Positions 1 to 8,008 of a DNA stretch of 64,000 nt are shown here, in pieces. The position numbers and the translations under genes were made by a program. The stretch spans positions 1-64,000 of the forward strand of contig CAJWCU010000007.1 of NCBI GenBank assembly GCA_913030825.1. Reading direction: 5' to 3'. Under the pieces are notes generated by a model, which searched no databases, had not been told where the DNA came from, and was given only the letters and a program-made list of their open reading frames with translations. The DNA comes from an uncultured Rhodospirillaceae bacterium. GTDB taxonomy: Bacteria > Pseudomonadota > Alphaproteobacteria > Rhodospirillales > Casp-alpha2. How positions within the stretch are numbered: the stretch's first letter is position 1; the number at the start of each line of letters is the position of its first letter.

Positions 1-113
1 CGGATCATAAGCTTATTTACACAAGTGATTGGCCTGACAAGGAAACCCGGACCAAAGGTGTGCGCTATCTGGTGAGCCAGCTGGCCGTCATCGCGGGCAA
101 GGCGGCGGCCTGA
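1..113 (+). CDS. C-terminal end of a truncated unknown gene
   Basis: An open frame runs from the window edge to a TGA at 111-113 and gives 36 residues, beginning DHKLIYTSDWPDKET and ending in an alanine-rich tail (VIAGKAAA). The stop is followed by two copies of GGGGCTACTA at about 139-162. The codon use is ordinary for this GC-rich genome, so it is probably a real gene end, but too little is left to name a family. Confidence 0.45.
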   Translation, partial: DHKLIYTSDWPDKETRTKGVRYLVSQLAVIAGKAAA

Positions 114-169
114 TCCGGCGTTGCAATCGCGGCCCCGGCGGGGGCTACTAAGGGGCTACTAGTAGAAAA

Positions 170-784
170 TCAGTGGATGACGCGCTCGCCTGCCTGGGCG
201 GCGACGACCGGTTCTCCGACGGCGAGGTCGAGGCCCCATTCGGCCTTCTGCACCGTCGTCGCGATCATGTGGCAGAACCCGTGCAGGAGTTTCTTATCCA
301 GGGTCACCGTCACGTTCATGCCGTCGGCGGTCTGAAAACTGAGGACCAGTTTCTTGCCGTCCCAGGGTTTGACCTTGGCGCCGGTCACGGTCATCGGGCC
401 GGAGTTGGCGGTCAGGTCGACCGTGTCCTCGTCGTGCTTCCTCGAGAAATCCGAATCCTGCACCGCCGCCTGATGCTCCATGCCCAGGACGGCATCGCGC
501 ACCTTGGGCGGGACGGGGGCCGGCGCAGTGGCAGGCGGCGCCTCGCCACCGCCCGGGGGGGGCGAGGGCGTTCCGTCCGTATCCCCGGACTTACCTTGGC
601 GCAGGCCGGTGAGGTCCGCCGTTTCCGCGAGTTGTCCGCCCAGCGCGGGCCAGAGAATCCCGATGAAGCGCCGGGTCAGCCACAGGCGGTATTCGGTCTT
701 CTCGCTGGTCGCGATGCGCAGCAGCATGCGGTCCTCGGTGGGCAGATACTTGACCGTCATTTGATGGAGGCGGGTGTTGCTCAC
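170..784 (-). CDS. Conserved hypothetical protein with a proline/glycine-rich linker
   Basis: The 204-residue protein has no recognised catalytic motif. An N-terminal segment (about 1-45, with RLHQMTVKYLPTEDRMLLRI and YRLWLTRRF) looks like a short beta-rich fold found in hypothetical proteobacterial proteins. A low-complexity linker follows (about 70-93, TPSPPPGGGEAPPATAPAP), then a second globular part (about 95-200). There is no signal peptide or membrane helix. The start chosen is a GTG at 784; an ATG eight codons further in (760) is the alternative. It lies 28 bp after the FrnE-like gene on the same strand and may be co-transcribed with it. Function unknown. Confidence 0.7.
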   Translation of the reverse strand: MSNTRLHQMTVKYLPTEDRMLLRIATSEKTEYRLWLTRRFIGILWPALGGQLAETADLTGLRQGKSGDTDGTPSPPPGGGEAPPATAPAPVPPKVRDAVLGMEHQAAVQDSDFSRKHDEDTVDLTANSGPMTVTGAKVKPWDGKKLVLSFQTADGMNVTVTLDKKLLHGFCHMIATTVQKAEWGLDLAVGEPVVAAQAGERVIH

Positions 785-812
785 GGGGGGCTGTGTCCGG
801 GGCCGGTCTGGA

Positions 813-1442
813 TCAGGCGGCCGAAGCCGCGGCGTCGAGCATGCGGGCCAGGATCTGCGGCTCCTGCGCGCCGGAAATCACCATCGGCCCGTCGAACACG
901 AAGGACGGCACGCCGTTGACGCCCAGCCGGTGGGCGCGGGCATTGTCCTGGGTCACGGTTTCCAGGTCTTCGTCGCTTTTGAGGTAGCGTTCCAGGTCGT
1001 GGCGGTCGAGGCCATGTTCGACCCCGATGTCCAGCAGGATCGGCGTTTCGCCGATGTCCAGGCCGTGCACGAAATAGCCGACGAACAATGCCTCGACGAT
1101 CTGATCGGCGACGCCCGCGCGGTCGGCGAACTTCACCAGGCGATGGGAATCGACGGAATTGGGGGTTTTCTGGATGCGGTCGAAGGCGAAATCGATCTCG
1201 ACGGACTGTCCCGCTTCGCCGATGGCGCCGTAGATACGCCGCACGCGGGTTTCCGATCCGAATTTCTTGACGAGGTAGGCTGTGCGGTCGACCCCGTCGG
1301 GCGGCAGTTCCGGGTTCAACAGGAACGGCCGCCAATGGGTCGTGACCTGCAGGTTGGGCCGCATGGCCATGGCCTGGTCCAACCGGCGTTTGCCGATGTA
1401 GCACCAGGGACAGACCGTGTCGTAGATGATTTCGATATCCAC
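813..1442 (-). CDS. DsbA-family (FrnE-like) thiol oxidoreductase
   Basis: The product is a thioredoxin-fold protein of the DsbA/FrnE group. The redox motif CPWC sits in IIYDTVCPWCYIGKRRLD near the N terminus and the cis-proline region GVNGVPSFVFDG near the C terminus, with a helical insert between, as in 2-hydroxychromene-2-carboxylate isomerase-like proteins. There is no signal peptide, which fits the cytoplasmic FrnE subgroup. The GTG at 1442, behind AAAAGGG, gives 209 residues, the usual family length. An ATG at 1562 would add 40 residues unlike the family. The substrate is unknown; members are linked to oxidative stress or polyketide biosynthesis. Confidence 0.8.
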   Translation of the reverse strand: MDIEIIYDTVCPWCYIGKRRLDQAMAMRPNLQVTTHWRPFLLNPELPPDGVDRTAYLVKKFGSETRVRRIYGAIGEAGQSVEIDFAFDRIQKTPNSVDSHRLVKFADRAGVADQIVEALFVGYFVHGLDIGETPILLDIGVEHGLDRHDLERYLKSDEDLETVTQDNARAHRLGVNGVPSFVFDGPMVISGAQEPQILARMLDAAASAA

Positions 1443-1697
1443 CTGCTGGGCCCTTTTGCCGGCGTCGTGCGGATGTTCGGGCGTGTGCCGCTTGGCCGCG
1501 GTGTCGTTGCGGTCGGCGCCGTTCTCGCCCGGTCGCTGATATATCTGCCCTAAAAACTCCATGCAAAAGTATAAGGGGGCGGCACTTTCGTGCACACCCC
1601 CTTGATACCTGTCAGGCGCGAATTCCGAATGACTCTCGATCGCTCCGGAGAGCTTCCTTTCATGTTGCCGCACCGGTTCGGGCGGCGGTCCCGGCGC

Positions 1698-1844
1698 CTA
1701 GTGGGCGACGCGGGGACGGTGTTGGTACAGCGCCCGGTTGAAGGCCGCCCATTCCGGCGGGGAAAACTGGGCCTTGTCCTTGTTGGTCGGCTGCTTGCGC
1801 GGCCCAAAGATGTAGCCACGGAACAAAACGATGTGCGAAAGCAT
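1698..1844 (-). CDS. Small 48-residue hypothetical protein
   Basis: This short reading frame codes for 48 residues beginning MLSHIVLFRGYIFGPRKQPT and ending HRPRVAH. It has a textbook Shine-Dalgarno sequence (AAAGGAGAG) about 6 bases before the ATG, and a palindromic operator-like region lies just upstream (1890-1933). The composition, with several aromatic residues and PPEWAAFNRALYQHRP, looks like a real folded or binding peptide rather than a shadow frame. No family recognised. The ribosome site and the upstream promoter-like region are the main support. Confidence 0.55.
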   Translation of the reverse strand: MLSHIVLFRGYIFGPRKQPTNKDKAQFSPPEWAAFNRALYQHRPRVAH

Positions 1845-1881
1845 TTTTCACTCTCCTTTCACAGCAGTGAATCGCTTGACC

Positions 1882-1933
1882 TGAATATACGCACACTGTG
1901 CGCAAAAATCCAGAAAAATGCGCACAAGGTGCG
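1882..1933. promoter_or_regulatory. Operator-like pair of CGCACA palindromes
   Basis: Two dyads lie in the 406-bp gap between the leftward 48-residue gene and the rightward dioxygenase gene. Site 1 (1890-1902, CGCACACTGTGCG) has perfect 6-bp arms; site 2 (1921-1933, CGCACAAGGTGCG) matches in five of six positions. Their centres are 31 bp apart, about three helical turns. On the minus strand TATATT (1882-1887) next to site 1 could be a -10 box for the small gene. The arms resemble the palindrome before the LysR gene at 10355-10371. The regulator is unknown. Confidence 0.5.
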
Positions 1934-2250
1934 TTTTTAGCGACAGCCGGAAGAAAGGTCTATACGCTCTATCCGTTGCTGCGCGGCGGATTGCGCGGCG
2001 CTCGCGGAAGTCGGGCAACCGAAAAATATATTTGTATAGACGTCCGATCCGATGCGGATTTTCAGCGCGTTTCGGCAATCCCAACGAATCCTGAGGCGTC
2101 GTGGCGAATGTGTCACGGAATGTCCATTGATCGGCAACGGCGCGGCCACGGGTCGGACACGGGGCAGCCACTTCCTTTTGGTAGGCAGGAAACCCTGGGT
2201 GGAGGACAACCGAACCCGCCGCGGTTCGATCAACGTGGAGGAGAAAACCC
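1934..2250. other. Noncoding leader before the dioxygenase gene
   Basis: About 315 bases with no convincing gene. The sequence around 2025-2042 (AAATATATTTGTATAGACG) is markedly more AT-rich than its surroundings and contains TATAGA, which could serve as a -10 element for the dioxygenase; no good -35 partner is visible. A strong ribosome site (GTGGAGGAG) lies at 2235-2243. Nothing else recognisable. Confidence 0.35.
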
Positions 2251-3345
2251 GTGGACGATGTACGACTGCCGCCGCAATGCGCACCGGGTCCGATCGGTGG
2301 GGCGCTGGCCTGGAAAAATGCCGATATGATGGATCACAGCCGTTGGATTCATGAATTGAACGACAACGAAATCGCCGAGATCGAGGCGGCGACGGAATTG
2401 ACGCTGCGCGCCGGCCTGCCGGTGATGGAGATCGAGGCCGAGGATTTCCCGCTGCCAGTCCTTGCCGCGAAGATCCTGCGCCTGCGTGAGGATTGCACCG
2501 ATCGCTACGGCTTCGGCTATCTGCGCGGTTTACCGGTCGAACGCTACGATTACGACACCCTGACCCGCATCTATTGGGGACTGTCGCGGCATCTGGGCGA
2601 TCCCGTGCCGCAGAACCGCAACGGCCACCTGATCGGCCATGTGATCGATATCGGCGACGACGTGAACAACGTCAACATCCGCCTGACTCAGACGGCGGCG
2701 GCGCTGGATTTCCATTCCGACGCTTGCGATCTGGTCGGCCTGATGTGCCTGAACACGGCGATGGAGGGCGGGGAAAGCGCCTTGGTTTCCGGCGTCGCCG
2801 TGCATGACGAGATGATGCGCCGCGATGCGGACCTCTGCCATTGCCTATACGAGCCTGTCGTCGTCGACCGGCGGGGCGAGATCCCGGCCGGCAAGCATCC
2901 CTGGATGCAAATCCCCGTGTTCATGTGGGATGGTACCGGGTTCACGGGCTATGCGCCGCTCAACGCCTATATCGAATCGGCCAAGCGGTTCCAGGACGCG
3001 CCGCCAACTTCGGACGCCCAGCGCGCGGCGATCCGCTTGTTTCTGGATATCTGCAACGATCCGGCCTTCGCCCTGAAAATCCCGTTTCAGCGGGGCGACC
3101 TGCAATACGTCCACAACCACCTGGTGTTTCACGCCCGCACGTCCTACGTGGACTGGCCCGAGGCGGCGTTGAAGCGCCATCTGATGCGGATATGGCTGTC
3201 GCTGCCGGAAGGCCGGGAACTGCACCCAGCCCTGGCTGAACGTTGGGTCAACATCGCCCGCGGCACGGTGCGCGGCGGCGTCAACATCCCGGACCGCAAA
3301 CCCCTGAACATTCCGCCCCGCCCGGACACGCCGGCCTTCGGCTGA
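2251..3345 (+). CDS. TauD/TfdA-family Fe(II)/2-oxoglutarate dioxygenase
   Basis: A 364-residue non-heme iron oxygenase that would couple 2-oxoglutarate decarboxylation to hydroxylation of a small organic substrate. The iron-binding His and Asp are in LDFHSDACD (H155, D157), the distal His in VHNHLVFHARTSY (H294), and arginines in KRHLMRIWL can hold 2-oxoglutarate. The start is a GTG eight bases after GGAGGAG. It stands alone on the plus strand and converges with the MFS permease gene. The substrate cannot be read from the sequence; family members attack taurine, alkyl sulfates, quaternary amines and aryloxyacids. Confidence 0.85.
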   Translation: MDDVRLPPQCAPGPIGGALAWKNADMMDHSRWIHELNDNEIAEIEAATELTLRAGLPVMEIEAEDFPLPVLAAKILRLREDCTDRYGFGYLRGLPVERYDYDTLTRIYWGLSRHLGDPVPQNRNGHLIGHVIDIGDDVNNVNIRLTQTAAALDFHSDACDLVGLMCLNTAMEGGESALVSGVAVHDEMMRRDADLCHCLYEPVVVDRRGEIPAGKHPWMQIPVFMWDGTGFTGYAPLNAYIESAKRFQDAPPTSDAQRAAIRLFLDICNDPAFALKIPFQRGDLQYVHNHLVFHARTSYVDWPEAALKRHLMRIWLSLPEGRELHPALAERWVNIARGTVRGGVNIPDRKPLNIPPRPDTPAFG

Positions 3346-3381
3346 ACGCGGGCCCGGCGGACGGACGGTGTCGCGCCCGGC

Positions 3382-4671
3382 TTAACGCCGCGCGTCGGGC
3401 ACGCGCAGGATAATCACGAAGCCGATCGCGAAGAACACCAGGATCGCCGTCATGCCGAGGCGTTGGCTGTCGGCCATGGCGGTCGCCCAGGCGACGGCGG
3501 CGGGGCCGATGAAGGCCGTCGCCTTGCCCGCCAGGGCCATGAAGCCGAACATTTCCGTGCGTATCTCGTCGGGCGCCAGGTGCGCCATCAGCGACCGTCC
3601 CGCCGCCTGACCCGGGCCGATGAACAGGCCCAGGAACATGGCGAGCACCCAAAACAGCGTCTTGTCGTCGATCAGGATGATTCCAAGCGCGAAGGAGAAC
3701 AGCCCGACCAGCGAGATCAGAATGGTTCTCTTGGGCCCGATCCAATCGTCGACCCAGGCCATGAGGAAGGCGCCCAGGCCGGCCGTCAGGTTCATCCCGA
3801 TGCCCAGTTGGATAATTTCCGCCTGATCCATCTTGAACGTGCCGGCGGCGTAGATACCGCCGAAGATGAATAGGGTGCCCAACCCGTCGATATAGATCAT
3901 GTAGCCGATCAGGAAGGTGATGATGCCCTTGTATTCGCGGGCCCGGCGCAGGGTCGCGGTGAGGGTGCACAGGCCGTCGCGCACGGCCTGAACCGCACCG
4001 ATTCCGGTCGCTGGGGTGTCCGGCGTGAACAGGAAAAGGGGCAGGGCGAACAGGGCCAGCCAGACCGCGACGAAGGGCCCGGTGATCCGCACGTGCTCCG
4101 CCGCGTCCTTGTCGAGCCCGAGCCAGGGCACATCCGGTTGAACGAAGCCGATCAGGATCAGGACCAGGCAGACGATGCCGCCCGCATAGCCGAAGCCCCA
4201 GGCCCAGCCGGAAACCCGGCCGATGCGATCGCGCCCGGCGACATCGGGCAGCATGGCGTTATAGAACACGACCGCCGTTTCGAAGGTGAAATTGGCGATG
4301 GCGATAAAGGTCAGGGCCCAGACCACGGCGCCCGGGTCTGGCTCCACGTACCACAGCATCGCCGTGGCGAAGACGAGACCCGATGTAAATACGAATATCC
4401 AGGGTTTGCGGCGTCCCGTCCGGTCGGCGATGGCGCCTAGGATCGGCGCCGAAACGGCGACGCAAAGCGACGAGGCGGAAATGGCGTAGCCCCACATCTC
4501 GGTTCCGGCGATGGGGTTTTCGGCCACGGCCTTGGTGAAATAGGTCGAGAAGACGAAGGTGCTGATGACCGCCGCATAGGCCGAATTGGCCCAGTCGTAC
4601 ATGGCCCAGGCGAGTGTGCCCAGGAACGATGCGGGCCGTCCGGCCGGTGAATGATCAGGCTGCGCGTTCAC
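3382..4671 (-). CDS. UMF1/Atg22-type major facilitator permease
   Basis: A 429-residue inner-membrane transporter with about twelve hydrophobic helices in two halves. The N-terminal signature WAMYDWANSAYAAVISTFVF and the loop IADRTGRRKPW are characteristic of the UMF1 family, related to yeast Atg22. The second half starts after a cytoplasmic loop near residue 220 (EYKGIITFLIGYMIYIDGLGTLF). The start is a GTG behind GGGAGAGG. Bacterial members have no settled substrate. It converges on the dioxygenase gene and is divergent from the cupin gene, so a link to either is only positional. Confidence 0.85.
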   Translation of the reverse strand: MNAQPDHSPAGRPASFLGTLAWAMYDWANSAYAAVISTFVFSTYFTKAVAENPIAGTEMWGYAISASSLCVAVSAPILGAIADRTGRRKPWIFVFTSGLVFATAMLWYVEPDPGAVVWALTFIAIANFTFETAVVFYNAMLPDVAGRDRIGRVSGWAWGFGYAGGIVCLVLILIGFVQPDVPWLGLDKDAAEHVRITGPFVAVWLALFALPLFLFTPDTPATGIGAVQAVRDGLCTLTATLRRAREYKGIITFLIGYMIYIDGLGTLFIFGGIYAAGTFKMDQAEIIQLGIGMNLTAGLGAFLMAWVDDWIGPKRTILISLVGLFSFALGIILIDDKTLFWVLAMFLGLFIGPGQAAGRSLMAHLAPDEIRTEMFGFMALAGKATAFIGPAAVAWATAMADSQRLGMTAILVFFAIGFVIILRVPDARR

Positions 4672-4812
4672 CGGCCTCTCCCTTCCGATGCATCGAGTGT
4701 CCCTAGGTTCTATCCCGGCCGTGGGGTCGGTGAACAGGGGCTTGATCGCCCGGGACGCGCGCCGGTCGTCACGCTATAAGCGATGGATCGACCGACAATC
4801 GGAGGAAGACCC

Positions 4813-5277
4813 ATGCCTAAGATCGATCCGCCCGCATGGCGCGAGGGCGAAGGGGGCGGCAACGCGTTGTTCGGCGCCGGAAACGGACCTTATTCCGATG
4901 CACCGCTCGGCGATGCGGCGGGATTGACGCAAATCGGGGTTCGCCTGGAACGGCTCGCCCCGGGGTCTCGGTCGTCTTACCGGCACCGGCATGATACGGA
5001 AGACGAGTTCGTCTATCTGCTGTCGGGCGAACTGGTCCTGATCGAAGACGAGGAGACCTTGTTGCGCGCGGGTGATGCTGCGGCCTGGCCCGCCGGGGCA
5101 CCGGTCGCCCATTGCCTGGAAAACCGTTCCTCGGCGGATGCGACCTTGCTCGTCGTCGGCGCGCGGCGGCCGTCGGACACGGTTCACTACCCGGACCATG
5201 ACATCGTCATGCACCGGGACGGGACGGATTGCCGCTTTTCACGGCCGGACGGCTCGCCCGTTCCATCCGGGTCCTGA
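4813..5277 (+). CDS. Cupin-domain protein
   Basis: A 154-residue single-domain cupin. The first metal motif is in YRHRHDTEDEFVYLLSGELVL (H-x-H followed by Glu); the second, weaker motif includes GDAAAWPAGAPVAHCLENRS with a His. Such proteins act as small isomerases, dioxygenases or binding proteins. The start is an ATG behind GGAGGAAG; a longer upstream frame lacks a ribosome site. It precedes the sulfatase-family gene by 155 bp on the same strand, so the two may be one unit acting on the same substrate. That is inference. Confidence 0.8.
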   Translation: MPKIDPPAWREGEGGGNALFGAGNGPYSDAPLGDAAGLTQIGVRLERLAPGSRSSYRHRHDTEDEFVYLLSGELVLIEDEETLLRAGDAAAWPAGAPVAHCLENRSSADATLLVVGARRPSDTVHYPDHDIVMHRDGTDCRFSRPDGSPVPSGS

Positions 5278-5432
5278 TCGGTCGGGCGATCGCACCAAAT
5301 ATTACCGGCGGCACCGTCATTCGGCCGAGATTTTCCGTTGCCGGGGCAGGCCCCGCCGGGCCAAGATCGCGCCCGGGGGGATTAACGCGGAATTATTCGA
5401 CAAGAACAATCCGCAAAGGGAGGAGACTGTCC

Positions 5433-6968
5433 ATGGGCCGCAAAGTCCTATTCATCACCACGGATCAACAACGCTTCGACGCCTTGGGCTGCAACGGCGG
5501 CAAGATCGCCAAGACGCCCGTGATCGACGGGGTTGCGGCGAAGGGAATCAATTATCAGCGCGCCCATAACCAGAACGTCGTCTGCATGCCCGCGCGCTCG
5601 ACCATGCTGACCGGCCAGCACGTGCGCAGCCACGGCGTCATCACCAACGGCATTCCGCTTCCCGAAGACAGCCCCGATGTGGCCCGGCGTCTTCGCGAAG
5701 AAGGGGGCTACAAGACCGCGCTGATCGGAAAGGCCCATTTCGAGCCGTCGTCGGCTCCCGGCGGGCCCTATTACGAGAACTACGCGGCGGGGAAGGGGCT
5801 TTACGGTCCGCACCGCGGCTTCGATTACATGGAGCTTTGCGCCCATACGGGCCGCGCCGGGCGCAGCCTTTATCACTATCCGCGCTGGCTACAGGAGCAT
5901 CATCCGGAGGAAGTCGACTGTTTCCAGGAATACGTCACGCCGGAAAAGCAGGTCAGCGGCCGGGGCGGCGGGGATACGGGCGCGCCCCAGGTGTGGCACA
6001 ACCACATCAAGCGCGAACATTATCATACGGACTGGACCGCCGACCGGGCCATCGATTGGTTGTCCGGTCTAGACGAAGATGAAGACTGGTTCGTTTGGCT
6101 TAGCTTCCCCGACCCGCACCATCCCTGGGAGCCGCCCTCATCCGAACAGCATCGCGTCAATTGGCGGGATCTGGACCTGCCCGCGGCTTATCCGGGATCG
6201 GTCGACGAAACGATCAAGGTGCTGGAACAGAAACCGCGCCATTGGCTCGAATGGTTCCTGGGCAAGAAGCGCTACAACTACGAAACGCCGCCGTCGTTCG
6301 TGCCGGCGGAGATGACCGAGGACAACATCCGCGAGGTCAACGCCATGTGCCACATCTCGAACGAGCTGATCGACGAGGCCATCGGCCGCGTGCTCGGCTA
6401 CATCGATGGGCGCGGCTGGGGCGAGGACACGGACATCCTCTACACCACCGACCACGGTGAATTCCAAGGCGATTACGGCCTGTTGTTCAAGGGGCCCTAT
6501 CATGTGGATTCCCTGATGCGGGTGCCGATGATCTGGCGGCCGGCACCGTCCGCCGGCGTGAACCCCGCGAAGGTGGAACAGCCGGTCGGCCATGTCGATC
6601 TTGCGCGCACGATCTGCCATATCGCCGGGGTCGCGGCGGACGACCGCATGCAGGGCGCTGTCCTGCCGACGTCCGAGGACGGCAGCCGCGAACGCGTGCT
6701 GACGGAATGGGACGGCACATACGAAGGGGCGGAAATTCGGCAGCGGACGATCTACCGCGACGGTTACGTCTGTACGGTCTGCGAAAAGACCAACGTCCAC
6801 GACGGAACCGAAGGCGAACTTTACGTGCTCGCCGACGATCCGCGGCAATTCGTCAACCGATGGAACGATCCGGCCTTGGCGTCGATTAAAAGCGATCTGA
6901 TCGCCGATCTATACGACAACCTGCCGGCGGCCCGCGAAGAGCCGCTGGAACAGGTCGCCTACGTCTGA
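5433..6968 (+). CDS. Sulfatase / phosphonate monoester hydrolase family enzyme
   Basis: A 511-residue alkaline-phosphatase-superfamily hydrolase. Metal ligands begin at LFITTDQQRFDALGC (D11), the formylglycine site is C51 in VVCMPARSTMLTG (C-x-P-x-R), and the C-terminal metal site is YTTDHGEFQGDYGLLFKG. The Cys form of the motif implies activation by a formylglycine-generating enzyme, which is not in this window. There is no signal peptide, so it should be cytoplasmic, as phosphonate monoester hydrolases are. The ATG chosen follows AAAGGGAGGAG. Substrate class (sulfate ester, phosphodiester or phosphonate monoester) is not decidable here. Confidence 0.85.
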   Translation: MGRKVLFITTDQQRFDALGCNGGKIAKTPVIDGVAAKGINYQRAHNQNVVCMPARSTMLTGQHVRSHGVITNGIPLPEDSPDVARRLREEGGYKTALIGKAHFEPSSAPGGPYYENYAAGKGLYGPHRGFDYMELCAHTGRAGRSLYHYPRWLQEHHPEEVDCFQEYVTPEKQVSGRGGGDTGAPQVWHNHIKREHYHTDWTADRAIDWLSGLDEDEDWFVWLSFPDPHHPWEPPSSEQHRVNWRDLDLPAAYPGSVDETIKVLEQKPRHWLEWFLGKKRYNYETPPSFVPAEMTEDNIREVNAMCHISNELIDEAIGRVLGYIDGRGWGEDTDILYTTDHGEFQGDYGLLFKGPYHVDSLMRVPMIWRPAPSAGVNPAKVEQPVGHVDLARTICHIAGVAADDRMQGAVLPTSEDGSRERVLTEWDGTYEGAEIRQRTIYRDGYVCTVCEKTNVHDGTEGELYVLADDPRQFVNRWNDPALASIKSDLIADLYDNLPAAREEPLEQVAYV

Positions 6969-6983
6969 TCGTCATTGCCCCGG

Positions 6984-7008
6984 GGCGGCCGGGTGTTACT
7001 CGGCCGCC
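6984..7008 (+). terminator. Hairpin after the sulfatase-family gene
   Basis: GGCGGCCG (6984-6991) and CGGCCGCC (7001-7008) form a perfect 8-bp stem with a 9-base loop, 15 bases after the stop codon. There is no clear T run, so it may be a weak or Rho-assisted terminator. Confidence 0.45.
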
Positions 7009-7115
7009 AGGGGGGTAGCCGTACACAGCGGCGGTGGGACGCATCGACCGGCCTGTTCAGGGTAGGGCGAGGGGCCATTGCTGGGCCGTTACCCTCGCTC
7101 GAAGTAACCGGCTGC

Positions 7116-7153
7116 AAATATAAAACGGCCCGCGCCGTCGTGTGACGCGGGCC
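7116..7153 (-). terminator. Rho-independent terminator of the NIPSNAP gene
   Basis: On the minus strand GGCCCGCG and CGCGGGCC (7146-7153 and 7127-7134) form an 8-bp stem with an 11-base loop, followed by GTTTTATATTT. It lies just past the stop codon of the NIPSNAP gene. Confidence 0.7.
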
Positions 7154-7173
7154 GCTCAAAACTGTGCCGAGCC

Positions 7174-7500
7174 TTATTTTACGCTCGAAAACGCCGTCGG
7201 CTTGAGGATCATGTTTTCGATGGTCGCCACGATGGGGCCGTCTTTTTCCGACTGCGCACGTTTCTCGATCCATTCGGGGTCGGCCTGGAAGGCGTTCCAT
7301 TTCTCTTCGCGCTCAGCCAGGGATTCCCATTCCAGCAGGTAATAGAGGGCATGGTTTTCCGGGCCGATCTCCGTCGTCCAGAACCCGGCCTGGCGGATGC
7401 CGTGGCGGTCCCAGATGCCCAGGGTGGTCGACGAGAAACGGTTCAACAGGGCAGGCAGACGCCCCGGCGCGCAGTGGTAAATTCGCAGTTCGTGGATCAT
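7174..7500 (-). CDS. NIPSNAP-family protein
   Basis: A 108-residue dimeric alpha/beta-barrel-type protein. The opening MIHELRIYHCAPGRLPALLNRF, the central HGIRQAGFWTTEIG and the YYLLEWESLAEREEKWNAF segment are typical of NIPSNAP proteins, which bacteria use in poorly defined catabolic or detoxification roles. The ATG at 7500 follows GGAGAGGAA; the longer upstream frame has no ribosome site. It is a single gene with its own terminator. No active residues can be assigned. Confidence 0.85.
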   Translation of the reverse strand: MIHELRIYHCAPGRLPALLNRFSSTTLGIWDRHGIRQAGFWTTEIGPENHALYYLLEWESLAEREEKWNAFQADPEWIEKRAQSEKDGPIVATIENMILKPTAFSSVK

Positions 7501-7590
7501 GAAGGCTTCCTCTCCGTTTGAAGTTTGTCGGGAGAGAGTGCCGTCATTCGCCGTCCGCCGTCTATGGCGATCTGGCAAATTCGTCGCGGC

Positions 7591-7875
7591 TCAGGCCGGT
7601 TCGCCCATGGCTTCGGGGCGGCGGGCAATGCCCTTGGCGGCCTGTTCCGGGCCGTAAGCCTGAACCAGGGTGTCGGTCGAGGCTTCGGCCAGTTCGATGC
7701 ATTCCGCGAGCAATTGCAGAATCCGCATGTTGTTGTTGATTACCTTCTCGGCGTCCGGATTGCTGTCGCGAACGGCCCGATTGCACCGGGTGATGATGTC
7801 GTTGCGCAGCACGCGCAGAACATCCTCCAATTTGGCGCCGGTCGAGTTGGTGTCGGAAACCAGTAACTTTGTCAT
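7591..7875 (-). CDS. Small hypothetical helical protein
   Basis: A 94-residue, mostly helical protein (KLEDVLRVLRNDIITRCNRAV, ILQLLAECIELAEASTDTLVQAYG). It has no signal peptide, membrane segment or known motif. The ATG follows AAGGAG with a 7-base spacer, a strong ribosome site. An 18-bp perfect palindrome lies 35 bp upstream of the start, so the gene is probably controlled by a dedicated repressor. Function unknown. Confidence 0.7.
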   Translation of the reverse strand: MTKLLVSDTNSTGAKLEDVLRVLRNDIITRCNRAVRDSNPDAEKVINNNMRILQLLAECIELAEASTDTLVQAYGPEQAAKGIARRPEAMGEPA

Positions 7876-7909
7876 GGCATGGCTCCTTGTGTCATCCTTG
7901 CCCTGTTTG

Positions 7910-7927
7910 TGTTTCGATATCGAAACA
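7910..7927. promoter_or_regulatory. 18-bp perfect palindrome, likely repressor operator
   Basis: TGTTTCGATATCGAAACA is a perfect dyad. It sits between the start of the small helical-protein gene and a possible -10 hexamer on the minus strand (TATACT, about 7938-7943), the usual place for a transcriptional roadblock. No other copy was noticed in the window. The cognate regulator cannot be named. Confidence 0.6.
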
Positions 7928-8008
7928 ACATAGACAGAGTATAGGGTTTTGCGTCGGTTAGCACACCTAGACAGGAGTCATAGTGGATGTTTGGGGGCGG
8001 TCGGGTCG

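Noticed and set aside
1660-1905. An 81-codon minus-strand frame overlapping the 48-residue gene
   Set aside because: It is in another frame, has no ribosome site and runs through the operator region, whereas the 48-residue frame has a strong ribosome site.
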